The notes below the pieces were generated by a model. That model worked only from the letters and a program-made list of their open reading frames with translations. It ran no database searches and was not told where the DNA came from. Position numbers and translations under genes: made by a program. DNA of 64,000 nt from NCBI RefSeq assembly GCF_026240015.1, contig NZ_JAPIUX010000001.1:372001-436000 (forward strand). Direction: 5' to 3'. Of this stretch, positions 35,681-43,047 are shown one piece after another. Position 1 is the first letter of the stretch. The number at the start of each line of letters is the position of its first letter. This DNA comes from Acetobacter farinalis (GTDB taxonomy: Bacteria > Pseudomonadota > Alphaproteobacteria > Acetobacterales > Acetobacteraceae).

Positions 35681-36877
35681 TCAGGCGCGGCGAACGATGT
35701 AGCGCTCGCCCAGTGCCCTGGTGATAAGGGCCGCGTGTTCCGGGTCACGTGCCTCAATCATCACTTCCAGTTCCGCGGCCTGAACGGAGGGGGCCGCGAA
35801 CAGTCTCTGGTGAGAGACTTCGATAATATTGCCGCCAGCTTCGCCAATGGTTTTGGAAATATCCGCCAGCACGCCGGGGCGGTCCGGAATTTCCATGATC
35901 AGGCGGAGGATACGGCCATCCCGCAGCATGGCGCGCAGAAGCGTGTTGGCCAGAATGCGGCTGTCGATATTGCCGCCGGAGATGGGCAGCGCCACTTTCT
36001 TGTCCCGGAACAGGTCGGGGTAGGTCAGTACGGCTGCAAGCCCGACAGCCCCGGCCCCCTCGCTCACCTGTTTGGCACCTTCGGCCAGCAGGGTGATGGC
36101 GGTTTCCACCGCGCATTCCGGCACCACCAGAACACGGGAGAGCTGCCTGCGGAGGATTTCATCCGGGCGCAGGCCGATCTGCATCACGGCAATGCCTTCG
36201 GCAATGGTCGATCCGCCGGAGGGATGCGTGGCCGGGCCGGGAAAGGCAGAGAGCGAATTATAGCTTTCCACCTGCACGCCAATCAGCTCCACATCCGGGC
36301 GCATGGCCTTTGCCGCCACAGAGCAGCCGCCCAGCAGGCCGCCGCCGCCAATGGGGACGACAAGCATATCGAGCGGCCCGGCATCTTCAAACAGTTCGAG
36401 CGCGCAGGTGCCCTGACCCGCCATGATCGCGACATCATCATACGGGTGAATGAAGGTGCGGCCTTCGCGGGCCTGAAGATCCTGCGCGAACAGCAGGGCT
36501 TCCGCAAAGTTTTCACCTTCCAGAATAACGCGCGCCCCCCAGTTGCGGGTGCGCACGACCTTGGCGGCCGGGGTGAATCTGGGCATCACGATAACGGCGT
36601 CAATCCCCAGCAGGCTGGCATGCCGGGCAACACCCTGCGCATGATTGCCCGCGGAGACGGCAATCACGCCGCGCTTGCGCTCATCCTCGGAGAGCAGGGC
36701 GAGCTTGTTTGCCGCGCCGCGCTCCTTGAAGGAGCCGACCGCCTGAAGATTTTCCAGCTTCAGGGTAATGTCGGCACCGGTCGCCTTGGAGAGAGACTGA
36801 GAGGAAATCGTGGGTGTGCGGAGCACATTGCCGCGGATCCGCGCCGCAGCAGCGGTGATATCCTCAAATTTCAGCAT
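35681..36877 (-). CDS. ilvA: Threonine ammonia-lyase (catabolic-type, ACT domain)
   Basis: PLP enzyme converting threonine to 2-oxobutanoate, feeding isoleucine synthesis. 398 residues. PLP lysine K51 is in VGSFKERGA; AVSAGNHAQGVA and VPIGGGGLLGG are the phosphate- and substrate-binding loops. The C-terminus is a single ACT domain (MEIPDRPGVLADISKTIGEAGGNIIEVSHQR), as in the roughly 400-residue TdcB/IlvA variant common in alphaproteobacteria, unlike the longer two-domain E. coli IlvA. One base separates it from the greA stop, so it is probably co-transcribed with greA. Serine dehydratase activity is also possible. Confidence 0.9.
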   Translation of the reverse strand: MLKFEDITAAAARIRGNVLRTPTISSQSLSKATGADITLKLENLQAVGSFKERGAANKLALLSEDERKRGVIAVSAGNHAQGVARHASLLGIDAVIVMPRFTPAAKVVRTRNWGARVILEGENFAEALLFAQDLQAREGRTFIHPYDDVAIMAGQGTCALELFEDAGPLDMLVVPIGGGGLLGGCSVAAKAMRPDVELIGVQVESYNSLSAFPGPATHPSGGSTIAEGIAVMQIGLRPDEILRRQLSRVLVVPECAVETAITLLAEGAKQVSEGAGAVGLAAVLTYPDLFRDKKVALPISGGNIDSRILANTLLRAMLRDGRILRLIMEIPDRPGVLADISKTIGEAGGNIIEVSHQRLFAAPSVQAAELEVMIEARDPEHAALITRALGERYIVRRA

Positions 36878-36878
36878 C

Positions 36879-37352
36879 TCAGATAAATTTCACAGACAGG
36901 ATCTCATACGTCCGATCCCCACCCGGGGCGGGAACGGAAACGGTATCACCCTCATGCTTGCCAATCAGGGATTTGGCGAGCGGGGAGGAAATGGACAGCA
37001 GGTTCTGCTTGATGTCCGCCTCATGCACACCCACGATCTGGTAGGTGGCTTCCTTGTCCGTATCTTCATCCACAACCGTGATGGTCGCGCCGAACTTGAC
37101 CTGATCACCAGAGAGGGTTGCAGGGTCAATCACCTCAGCGGTGGAGATGATGCTTTCCAGCTCAAGAACGCGGCCTTCGGTAAAGGACTGGCGTTCCCGC
37201 GCGGCATGGTATTCCGCGTTTTCCGAAAGGTCACCATGGCTGCGGGCTTCCGCAATGGCGCGGATAATGGCCGGGCGCTCTACAGATTTCAGTCTACGCA
37301 GTTCATCTTCGAGCCGCTTCAAGCCCTTGTCCGTCATCGGAGTTTTCTGCAA
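36879..37352 (-). CDS. greA: Transcription elongation factor GreA
   Basis: Rescues backtracked RNA polymerase by stimulating transcript cleavage. 157 residues, usual length. The N-terminal coiled coil (MTDKGLKRLEDELRRLKSVERPAIIRAIAEARSHGDLSENAEYHAA) contains the acidic tip DLSENAEY that reaches the active site. The C-terminal FKBP-like domain includes ISSPLAKSLIGKHEGDTVSV. ilvA follows after one base. Confidence 0.97.
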   Translation of the reverse strand: MQKTPMTDKGLKRLEDELRRLKSVERPAIIRAIAEARSHGDLSENAEYHAARERQSFTEGRVLELESIISTAEVIDPATLSGDQVKFGATITVVDEDTDKEATYQIVGVHEADIKQNLLSISSPLAKSLIGKHEGDTVSVPAPGGDRTYEILSVKFI

Positions 37353-37421
37353 GACATGTCCCCAGAATAAATCTGCCGGACGATCAGACCGGCATGGAAG
37401 TTATAAAAGACGCGGGTACAG

Positions 37422-37486
37422 GCGGCCATACCTCAGGCATGGCCGCTTTCCCCGTGGAACGCATCAGGCAGGCCTTGCGGCCTGCC
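37422..37486 (-). other. Two hairpins between carB and greA
   Basis: GGCAGGCC/GGCCTGCC (37467-37474, 37479-37486), with a GCAA tetraloop on the carB strand, starts nine bases after the carB stop. A second stem, GCGGCCAT/ATGGCCGC (37422-37429, 37439-37446), follows. They may end carB transcription, but neither has a strong U-run. Confidence 0.5.
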
Positions 37487-37494
37487 CGCCCTGT

Positions 37495-40400
37495 TCAGAA
37501 CGATCCACTAAAATATGACTGAAGCGGCGCAACTTCAAGCGGTCCTTCACGCATTGCCGCAATTGCATATGTTGCGGCCCGCGCCCCTGCCATTGTGGTG
37601 TAGTGCGGAATGCCCAGCACCAGCGCGGAACGGCGGATATCAAAGCTGTCCGCCACGGACTGTGCGCCACGGGCCGTGTTGATGACCATCTGCACTTCGC
37701 CCGAGCGGATGGCGTCCACACAATGCGGGCGGCCTTCCAGCACCTTGTTCACAACATCCACCTCAATCCCGGCATCGCGCAGCTTTTTGGCTGTGCCGCG
37801 TGTGGCCAGAATTTTCAGCCCCATGGCGGCAAGCTGCCGGCCCAGCGCCGGAAGCTGGGCCTTGTCACTCTCCCGCACGGAGAGGAAAACCGTGCCGGAG
37901 GTGGGCAGGCGCACGCCAGCGCCAAGCTGGGATTTGGCAAAGGCCCGCTCGAAGGAGGTGTCCAGCCCCATGACTTCACCCGTGGAGCGCATTTCCGGCC
38001 CCAGAATGATGTCCACTTCCGCAAAGCGGTTGAAGGGGAACACGGCTTCCTTCACGGCTACATGCGGCACCACGGCGCGGTCATCCAGATTGAAGCTGCT
38101 CAGTCTGGCTCCGGCCATCACACGTGCGCCAATCTTGGCCACCGGAACACCCGTGGCCTTCGCCACGAACGGCACGGTGCGGGATGCGCGCGGGTTGACC
38201 TCAAGGACAAAGATTTCCTGATCCTTGATGGCGTATTGCACGTTCATCAGCCCGACAATGCCCAGCTCACGCGCCATGGCTTCGGTCTGCGCCTTCAGCT
38301 CCGTCACAATGGCGGGGGAGAGGGTGTAGGGCGGCAGGGCGCAGGCGCTGTCACCAGAGTGAATGCCCGCTTCTTCAATGTGTTCCATCACACCGGCCAC
38401 ATAGACATCCGTGCCGTCTGCAATGCAGTCCACGTCCGCTTCAATGGCTTCGTTCAGGTAATGGTCAATCAGCACGGGGCCGGAGGCAATGTCATGCCCG
38501 GCAAGCTGAAGGGCGCCGCGCATATAGCGCTGGAGGCCCGCACGGTCATACACGATTTCCATGGCCCGGCCGCCCAGCACGTAGGACGGACGCACCACAA
38601 CCGGGTAGCCGATGCGTTCCGCAATGTCCTCGGCTTCCGTCAGGGAGCGGGCAATGCCGTTGGCGGGCTGACGCAGGCCGAGCTTGTGCAGCAGGGCCTG
38701 AAAACGCTCGCGGTCTTCCGCGCAGTCAATGGCATCCGCCGGGGTGCCCAGCAGCGGGATGCCCGCTTTTTCCAGCGCGTGCGAGAGCTTGAGCGGAGTC
38801 TGGCCGCCATACTGCACGATGCAGCCCTTGACGGTGCCGTTCTGCTGTTCCCGGCGGATCAGCGCGATGACATCCTCAGCCGTCAGCGGTTCGAAATACA
38901 GGCGGTCGGACGTATCATAATCGGTCGAGACTGTTTCCGGGTTGCAGTTGACCATAATGGCCTCAAACCCGGCTTCACGCAGCGCATAGGCGGCGTGCAC
39001 ACAGCAATAGTCGAATTCGATACCCTGACCGATCCGGTTCGGGCCACCGCCGAGAATAATGACCTTCTCGCGGTCTGTCGGCGCGGATTCACAGGCCGGA
39101 GGGGCAAACACCCCTTCGTAGGTGGAATACATATAGGGCGTGCTGGATGCGAATTCGCCCGCGCAGGTATCAATGCGCTTGTAGACGGCATTGACCCCGA
39201 CCTGATCACGCAGGGCCGAGACCTCCTCCGCCTGAAGGCCGGAGAGCCGTGCAAGCTGGATGTCGGAAAAGCCCATGGCTTTCAGGCGGCGCAGGCCCTG
39301 TGCGTCCCGCGGCAGGCCGTGGGTTTCCACAGCGCGTTCGGCGTGCACGATTTTTTCAAGCTCGCGCAGGAACCACGGCTCAAAGCGGCAGGCTTCGTTG
39401 ATGTCTTCCACGGAAAGGCCAGCACGCAGCGCCTGTGCGGCCATGAGGATGCGTTCCGGGCGCGGCTGGGAGAGTGCTGCGCGGAAGGCATCTTCCCCGC
39501 CATCACCCGGCACGTCCACCGGGTCCAGCCCATGCAGGCCGGTTTCCATGGAGCGTAGGCCCTTTTGCAGCGCTTCCGGGAAAGACCGGCCAATGGCCAT
39601 GGCTTCGCCCACGGATTTCATGGAGGTGGAGAGCAGGGCCGGAGCGCCGGGGAATTTTTCAAACGTGAAGCGCGGGATTTTGACAACCACATAGTCAATG
39701 GTCGGCTCGAACGAGGCCGGGGTGGAACCGGTAATGTCGTTCTTCAGTTCATCCAGCGTGTAGCCCACAGCCAGCTTGGCGGCGATCTTGGCAATGGGGA
39801 ACCCGGTGGCCTTGGAGGCCAGTGCGGAAGAGCGGGAGACGCGGGGGTTCATTTCAATCACCACCATGCGTCCGTCAGCCGGGTTCACGCCGAACTGCAC
39901 GTTCGATCCCCCGGTTTCCACGCCAATGGCGCGCAGGCACGCAATGGAGGCATCGCGCATCCGCTGGAATTCCTTGTCCGTCAGCGTCAGGGATGGCGCG
40001 ACAGTAATGGAATCCCCGGTATGCACACCCATCGGGTCAATATTTTCGATGGAGCAGACGATGATGCAGTTGTCCGCGGTATCGCGCACAACTTCCATCT
40101 CATATTCTTTCCACCCGAGCAGGGATTCTTCAATCAGCACTTCCGTGGTGGGGGAAGCATCCAGCCCGGAGGCGACGATCTGCTCAAATTCTTCGCGGTT
40201 ATAGGCAATACCGCCGCCGGACCCACCCATGGTGAAGGAGGGGCGAATAATGGTGGGGAAGCCGATTTTCTTGAACGCTTCCCGTGCCTCTTCCATGTTG
40301 TGGGCAATGAAGCTGCGCGGGCTTTCAATGCCGATGGCGTCCATGGCTTCACGGAATTTCTGGCGGTCTTCCGCGCGGTCAATCACATCGGCCTTCGCGC

Positions 40401-40749
40401 CGATCAGCTCCACACCATGCTTTTGCAGGAAGCCGGAGGCATCCAGCGCCATGGCGGTGTTCAGCGCGGTCTGGCCGCCCATGGTGGGCAGGATGGCGTC
40501 CGGCTTTTCTTTGAGAATAATGCGCTCAACGCATTCCGGCGTAATGGGCTCCACATAGGTGGCATCCGCAAGGCCGGGGTCCGTCATGATGGTGGCGGGG
40601 TTCGAGTTGACCAGAATAACCCGGTAGCCTTCCTCCCGCAGGGCCTTGCAGGCCTGCGCGCCGGAATAGTCGAACTCACAGGCCTGCCCGATGACAATGG
40701 GACCAGCGCCAATAATGAGGATGGAGCGGAGATCTGTCCGTTTCGGCAT
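37495..40749 (-). CDS. carB: Carbamoyl-phosphate synthase large subunit
   Basis: Makes carbamoyl phosphate from ammonia, bicarbonate and two ATP, for arginine and pyrimidine synthesis. 1084 residues from ATG 40749 (MPKRTDLRSILIIGAGPIVIGQACEFDYSGAQ); the open frame extends 11 residues further but the family starts here. The two duplicated ATP-grasp halves are visible: TMGGSGGGIAYN and MNPRVSRSSALASKATGFPIA in the first, VLGGRAMEIVYD and VNPRASRTVPFVAKATG in the second. The C-terminal MGS-like allosteric domain (GTVFLSVRESDKAQL, then ATRGTAKKLRDAG) is present. It follows carA by seven bases. AAGGA lies in the end of carA. Confidence 0.97.
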   Translation of the reverse strand: MPKRTDLRSILIIGAGPIVIGQACEFDYSGAQACKALREEGYRVILVNSNPATIMTDPGLADATYVEPITPECVERIILKEKPDAILPTMGGQTALNTAMALDASGFLQKHGVELIGAKADVIDRAEDRQKFREAMDAIGIESPRSFIAHNMEEAREAFKKIGFPTIIRPSFTMGGSGGGIAYNREEFEQIVASGLDASPTTEVLIEESLLGWKEYEMEVVRDTADNCIIVCSIENIDPMGVHTGDSITVAPSLTLTDKEFQRMRDASIACLRAIGVETGGSNVQFGVNPADGRMVVIEMNPRVSRSSALASKATGFPIAKIAAKLAVGYTLDELKNDITGSTPASFEPTIDYVVVKIPRFTFEKFPGAPALLSTSMKSVGEAMAIGRSFPEALQKGLRSMETGLHGLDPVDVPGDGGEDAFRAALSQPRPERILMAAQALRAGLSVEDINEACRFEPWFLRELEKIVHAERAVETHGLPRDAQGLRRLKAMGFSDIQLARLSGLQAEEVSALRDQVGVNAVYKRIDTCAGEFASSTPYMYSTYEGVFAPPACESAPTDREKVIILGGGPNRIGQGIEFDYCCVHAAYALREAGFEAIMVNCNPETVSTDYDTSDRLYFEPLTAEDVIALIRREQQNGTVKGCIVQYGGQTPLKLSHALEKAGIPLLGTPADAIDCAEDRERFQALLHKLGLRQPANGIARSLTEAEDIAERIGYPVVVRPSYVLGGRAMEIVYDRAGLQRYMRGALQLAGHDIASGPVLIDHYLNEAIEADVDCIADGTDVYVAGVMEHIEEAGIHSGDSACALPPYTLSPAIVTELKAQTEAMARELGIVGLMNVQYAIKDQEIFVLEVNPRASRTVPFVAKATGVPVAKIGARVMAGARLSSFNLDDRAVVPHVAVKEAVFPFNRFAEVDIILGPEMRSTGEVMGLDTSFERAFAKSQLGAGVRLPTSGTVFLSVRESDKAQLPALGRQLAAMGLKILATRGTAKKLRDAGIEVDVVNKVLEGRPHCVDAIRSGEVQMVINTARGAQSVADSFDIRRSALVLGIPHYTTMAGARAATYAIAAMREGPLEVAPLQSYFSGSF

Positions 40750-40756
40750 GATGCGT

Positions 40757-42166
40757 TCAGTCCTTGCGTGCGTGCGCATCAATCAGCGCGACAAACCGTT
40801 CAAAGAGATAGAAACTGTCAGACGGGCCGGGGCTGGCTTCCGGGTGATACTGCACGGAGAAGGCCGGGAAACGGTCAGAGGCCAGACCTTCGTTAGAGCC
40901 ATCAAACAGGCTGACATGTGTAACGTGCGCATCCGCCGGAAGGCTTTGTGCATCCACCGCAAAGCCGTGATTCTGGCTGGTGATTTCCACGCGGCCCGTG
41001 GCCAGATCCTTCACCGGCTGGTTGGCGCCGCGGTGCCCGCGGGCGAGCTTGTAGGTCTTGCCACCCAGAGCAAGGGCCAGAAGCTGGTGGCCAAGGCAGA
41101 TGCCAAACAGCGGCAGACCGGCATTCAGCACGCCCTGAATGGCGGGAACGGCGTATTCCGCCGTGGCGGCCGGGTCTCCGGGGCCGTTGGAGAGAAAGAC
41201 GCCGGCCGGGCCAAGAGCCAGAATTTCTTCCGCCGTGGTGGTGGCGGGCACAACAGTGACATCACAGCCCGCGGCCACCAGGCAGCGCAGGATGTTGCGC
41301 TTCGCACCGTAATCCACCGCCACAACCTTGCGGCGGTTTTCCGGGGCGGGGCGGGTGCCTTTCGGCCATTCCCAGACGCTTTCGCTCCATGTGTAGGGCG
41401 CTTTGCAGGTCACGACCTTTGCCAGATCCATGCCTTCCAGCCCCGGCCATGCGCGGGTGGCCTCCTGCAGGGCGGGCAGATCAAACTGCCCGTTTTCAGG
41501 GAAATACAGAGCCGCCGTCTGTGGGCCGTGGTCACGGATTTTCAGGGTGAGGGAGCGGGTATCAACCCCGGCAATCCCCGCAACGCCCTGCGTTTTCAGC
41601 CATGCGTCCAGACTTTCCGTGGCGCGCCAGTTGGCTGGTTCCGTCAGGTCTTCCTTGGTGACAAGGCCGAGAGCTGAAACGCGCTGTGCTTCATCATCTT
41701 CCGCGGTGGTGCCGACATTCCCGATATGCGGGAATGTGAAGGTAATGATCTGGCCAGCGAAGGACGGGTCCGTCAGTGTTTCCTGATAGCCTGTCATGCC
41801 GGTGGAAAAGCAGATTTCACCAAGGGCGGGCTTCTGCGTGAAGGCGCCAAAGCCTTTTCCCCACAGAATGGTTCCGTCTGCAAGGACAAGGGCGGCTGTT
41901 GCGCCGTCCGGGCGGGCGTCTGGCATGGGTATTCCTGTTTTGCTGCCTCCCGGCGCCGGGGAGGACTGATCTGGGGATGTGGGGCTTGCGGGGTCCAGGT
42001 CTGTCAGGGAAAGACCGGTGGCCCGTGCGATAACAGGCCAGTGGCGGGATGGAATGGCCTGAGCCTGCCGCCATTTGCGGATAGCTTCCGTGCCAACGCC
42101 GGTCAGGCGTGCTGTTGCATCCGGCCCGCCAAGTCGGGCAATGATGGTATCGATTGAAATGGGCAT
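40757..42166 (-). CDS. carA: Carbamoyl-phosphate synthase small subunit fused to an N-terminal HTH domain
   Basis: Hydrolyses glutamine and passes ammonia to CarB. 469 residues from ATG 42166. Residues 81-469 are a complete CarA: the core starts PDGATAALVLADGTILWGKG, the amidotransferase nucleophile is C357 in LFGICLGHQL and the His-Glu pair is in VQYHPEASPGP. Residues 1-60 are extra. They read as a Cro/YdaS-like helix-turn-helix (IDTIIARLGGPDATARLTGVG, then AIRKWRQAQAIPSRHW), followed by a Ser/Pro linker with no stop. Two palindromes lie upstream of the start. The GGGAGG before ATG 42166 is 14 bases away, longer than usual. ATG 41926 at the CarA core has a well-spaced AGGA. Both products are plausible. 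Ordinary CarA proteins begin near the core. I recall a small HTH family named after fusions with carbamoyl-phosphate synthase, but could not check it. Confidence 0.9.
   Translation of the reverse strand: MPISIDTIIARLGGPDATARLTGVGTEAIRKWRQAQAIPSRHWPVIARATGLSLTDLDPASPTSPDQSSPAPGGSKTGIPMPDARPDGATAALVLADGTILWGKGFGAFTQKPALGEICFSTGMTGYQETLTDPSFAGQIITFTFPHIGNVGTTAEDDEAQRVSALGLVTKEDLTEPANWRATESLDAWLKTQGVAGIAGVDTRSLTLKIRDHGPQTAALYFPENGQFDLPALQEATRAWPGLEGMDLAKVVTCKAPYTWSESVWEWPKGTRPAPENRRKVVAVDYGAKRNILRCLVAAGCDVTVVPATTTAEEILALGPAGVFLSNGPGDPAATAEYAVPAIQGVLNAGLPLFGICLGHQLLALALGGKTYKLARGHRGANQPVKDLATGRVEITSQNHGFAVDAQSLPADAHVTHVSLFDGSNEGLASDRFPAFSVQYHPEASPGPSDSFYLFERFVALIDAHARKD
41924..41936 (-). promoter_or_regulatory. 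Internal ribosome binding site and start for HTH-less CarA
   Basis: On the minus strand AGGA (41933-41936) is followed after six bases by ATG (41924-41926), encoding MPDARPDG, exactly where ordinary CarA proteins begin. This is a better-spaced site than that of the upstream start. Confidence 0.6.
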
Positions 42167-42217
42167 GAGGTAAAACTGTGCCTCCCGTGCTGCATGATCT
42201 AGCAGCCTGCGGAGTGG

Positions 42218-42236
42218 GTGGGAAGAAATTTCCCAC
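42218..42236. promoter_or_regulatory. Candidate CarA operator, copy 1
   Basis: GTGGGAA (42218-42224), spacer GAAAT, TTCCCAC (42230-42236), a perfect 7-bp palindrome. It is the inverse of copy 2: together with the adjoining base the two copies form a perfect 20-bp inverted repeat. Confidence 0.7.
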
Positions 42237-42261
42237 TCCGGTATGCCGGTTTTAATCCCCG

Positions 42262-42280
42262 GTGGGAAATTTCTTCCCAC
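42262..42280. promoter_or_regulatory. Candidate CarA operator, copy 2
   Basis: GTGGGAA (42262-42268), spacer ATTTC, TTCCCAC (42274-42280). Its centre is 44 bp from copy 1, close to four helical turns, suggesting cooperative binding of a dimeric regulator on one face of the DNA. Confidence 0.7.
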
Positions 42281-42293
42281 CTGATGATTTTAT

Positions 42294-42314
42294 GCCACGC
42301 CAGTGTGGCGTGGC
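42294..42314. repeat. Palindrome upstream of yqeY
   Basis: GCCACGCCA (42294-42302), spacer GTG, TGGCGTGGC (42306-42314), 33 bp before the yqeY start. It could be an operator or a leader hairpin. It differs in sequence from the two carA palindromes. Confidence 0.55.
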
Positions 42315-42346
42315 CTCTGATGCAGAGCAAGATGGAGTGAGTGATT

Positions 42347-42802
42347 ATGTCCCTGCGTGAGCGCCTGATGGCTGATCTCAAGACAGCAATGAAAGCCGGG
42401 GAAAGTGCGCGTGTGGGCACGATCCGCATGATTACGGCCAAACTCAAGGATGTTGAGATTGCAGGCCGCGCCAAGGGCAGTGAAGGGCTGAGCGAGGAGG
42501 AAGGGGTTTCCGCGCTGCGCGGAATGGTCAAGACCCGCGCCGAATCGGCCGCCCTGTATCGTGATGCCGGTCGTCCTGAACTGGCCGAGAAGGAAGAGGC
42601 GGAAATTGCCGTTATCCGTGGTTATCTGCCGCAGGAAATGGATGATGCCGCGCTGGACGCCGCGGTGAAGGACGCAGTCTCCGCCAGCGGTGCCACCTCC
42701 ATGAAGGATATGGGCAAGGTGATGGCGGAACTGAAGGCGAAATTCGGGGCCGGGCTTGATATGGGCCGCGCCAACGCGGTGGTGAAGGCGCATCTGACCT
42801 GA
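42347..42802 (+). CDS. GatB/YqeY domain protein
   Basis: 151 residues from ATG 42347, with GGAG nine bases upstream (42334-42337). The sequence MSLRERLMADLKTAMKAGESARVGTIRMITAKLKDVEI and the end KDMGKVMAELKAKFGAGLDMGRANAVVKAHL are classic YqeY, a small helical protein related to the tRNA-binding tail of GatB amidotransferase. Its biochemical role is unknown, although a link to tRNA or glutamine amidotransfer is often assumed. In alphaproteobacteria it commonly lies between carA and dnaG, divergent from the former, as here. Confidence 0.92.
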   Translation: MSLRERLMADLKTAMKAGESARVGTIRMITAKLKDVEIAGRAKGSEGLSEEEGVSALRGMVKTRAESAALYRDAGRPELAEKEEAEIAVIRGYLPQEMDDAALDAAVKDAVSASGATSMKDMGKVMAELKAKFGAGLDMGRANAVVKAHLT

Positions 42803-42981
42803 CGTCTGCCGCCCCGCCTATCGGGTGGGGTGGGAGGGCTGGCGTGTGTGGGGATGTTCCTTGCACGCCAGAGGCCCGCAAGCATGATCTGAAAAAATGA
42901 TACGGGCTTGGTCCGGTGTTGTGTGTTGCAAAGTTTGCTTGCCCCATCAGCGAGAAATGCGGACGGTGCCCGGCGTGGGTC

Positions 42982-43010
42982 TTGCAGGGCGTATTTTCCT
43001 GCGCTGTAAT
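42982..43010 (+). promoter_or_regulatory. Candidate dnaG promoter
   Basis: TTGCAG (42982-42987) and TGTAAT (43005-43010) are separated by exactly 17 bases, a good sigma-70 pair. Transcription would begin about 30 bases before the dnaG start. It probably drives dnaG and, by read-through, rpoD. Confidence 0.6.
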
Positions 43011-43047
43011 GTTCCCGATATTTCCTGTGATATGATAACAGGCCCGG

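Noticed and set aside
35735..36886. 383-residue plus-strand open frame opposite ilvA
   Set aside because: It has no recognisable motif and the opposite strand encodes a complete threonine ammonia-lyase.
37603..39558. 651-residue plus-strand open frame opposite carB
   Set aside because: The minus frame encodes an unmistakable CarB. The plus frame has the composition of antisense shadow and no ribosome binding site.
42217..42281. The long inverted repeat upstream of carA as a transcription terminator
   Set aside because: It lies between divergent gene starts, has no T-run and each arm is itself a palindrome, which fits protein-binding sites better.
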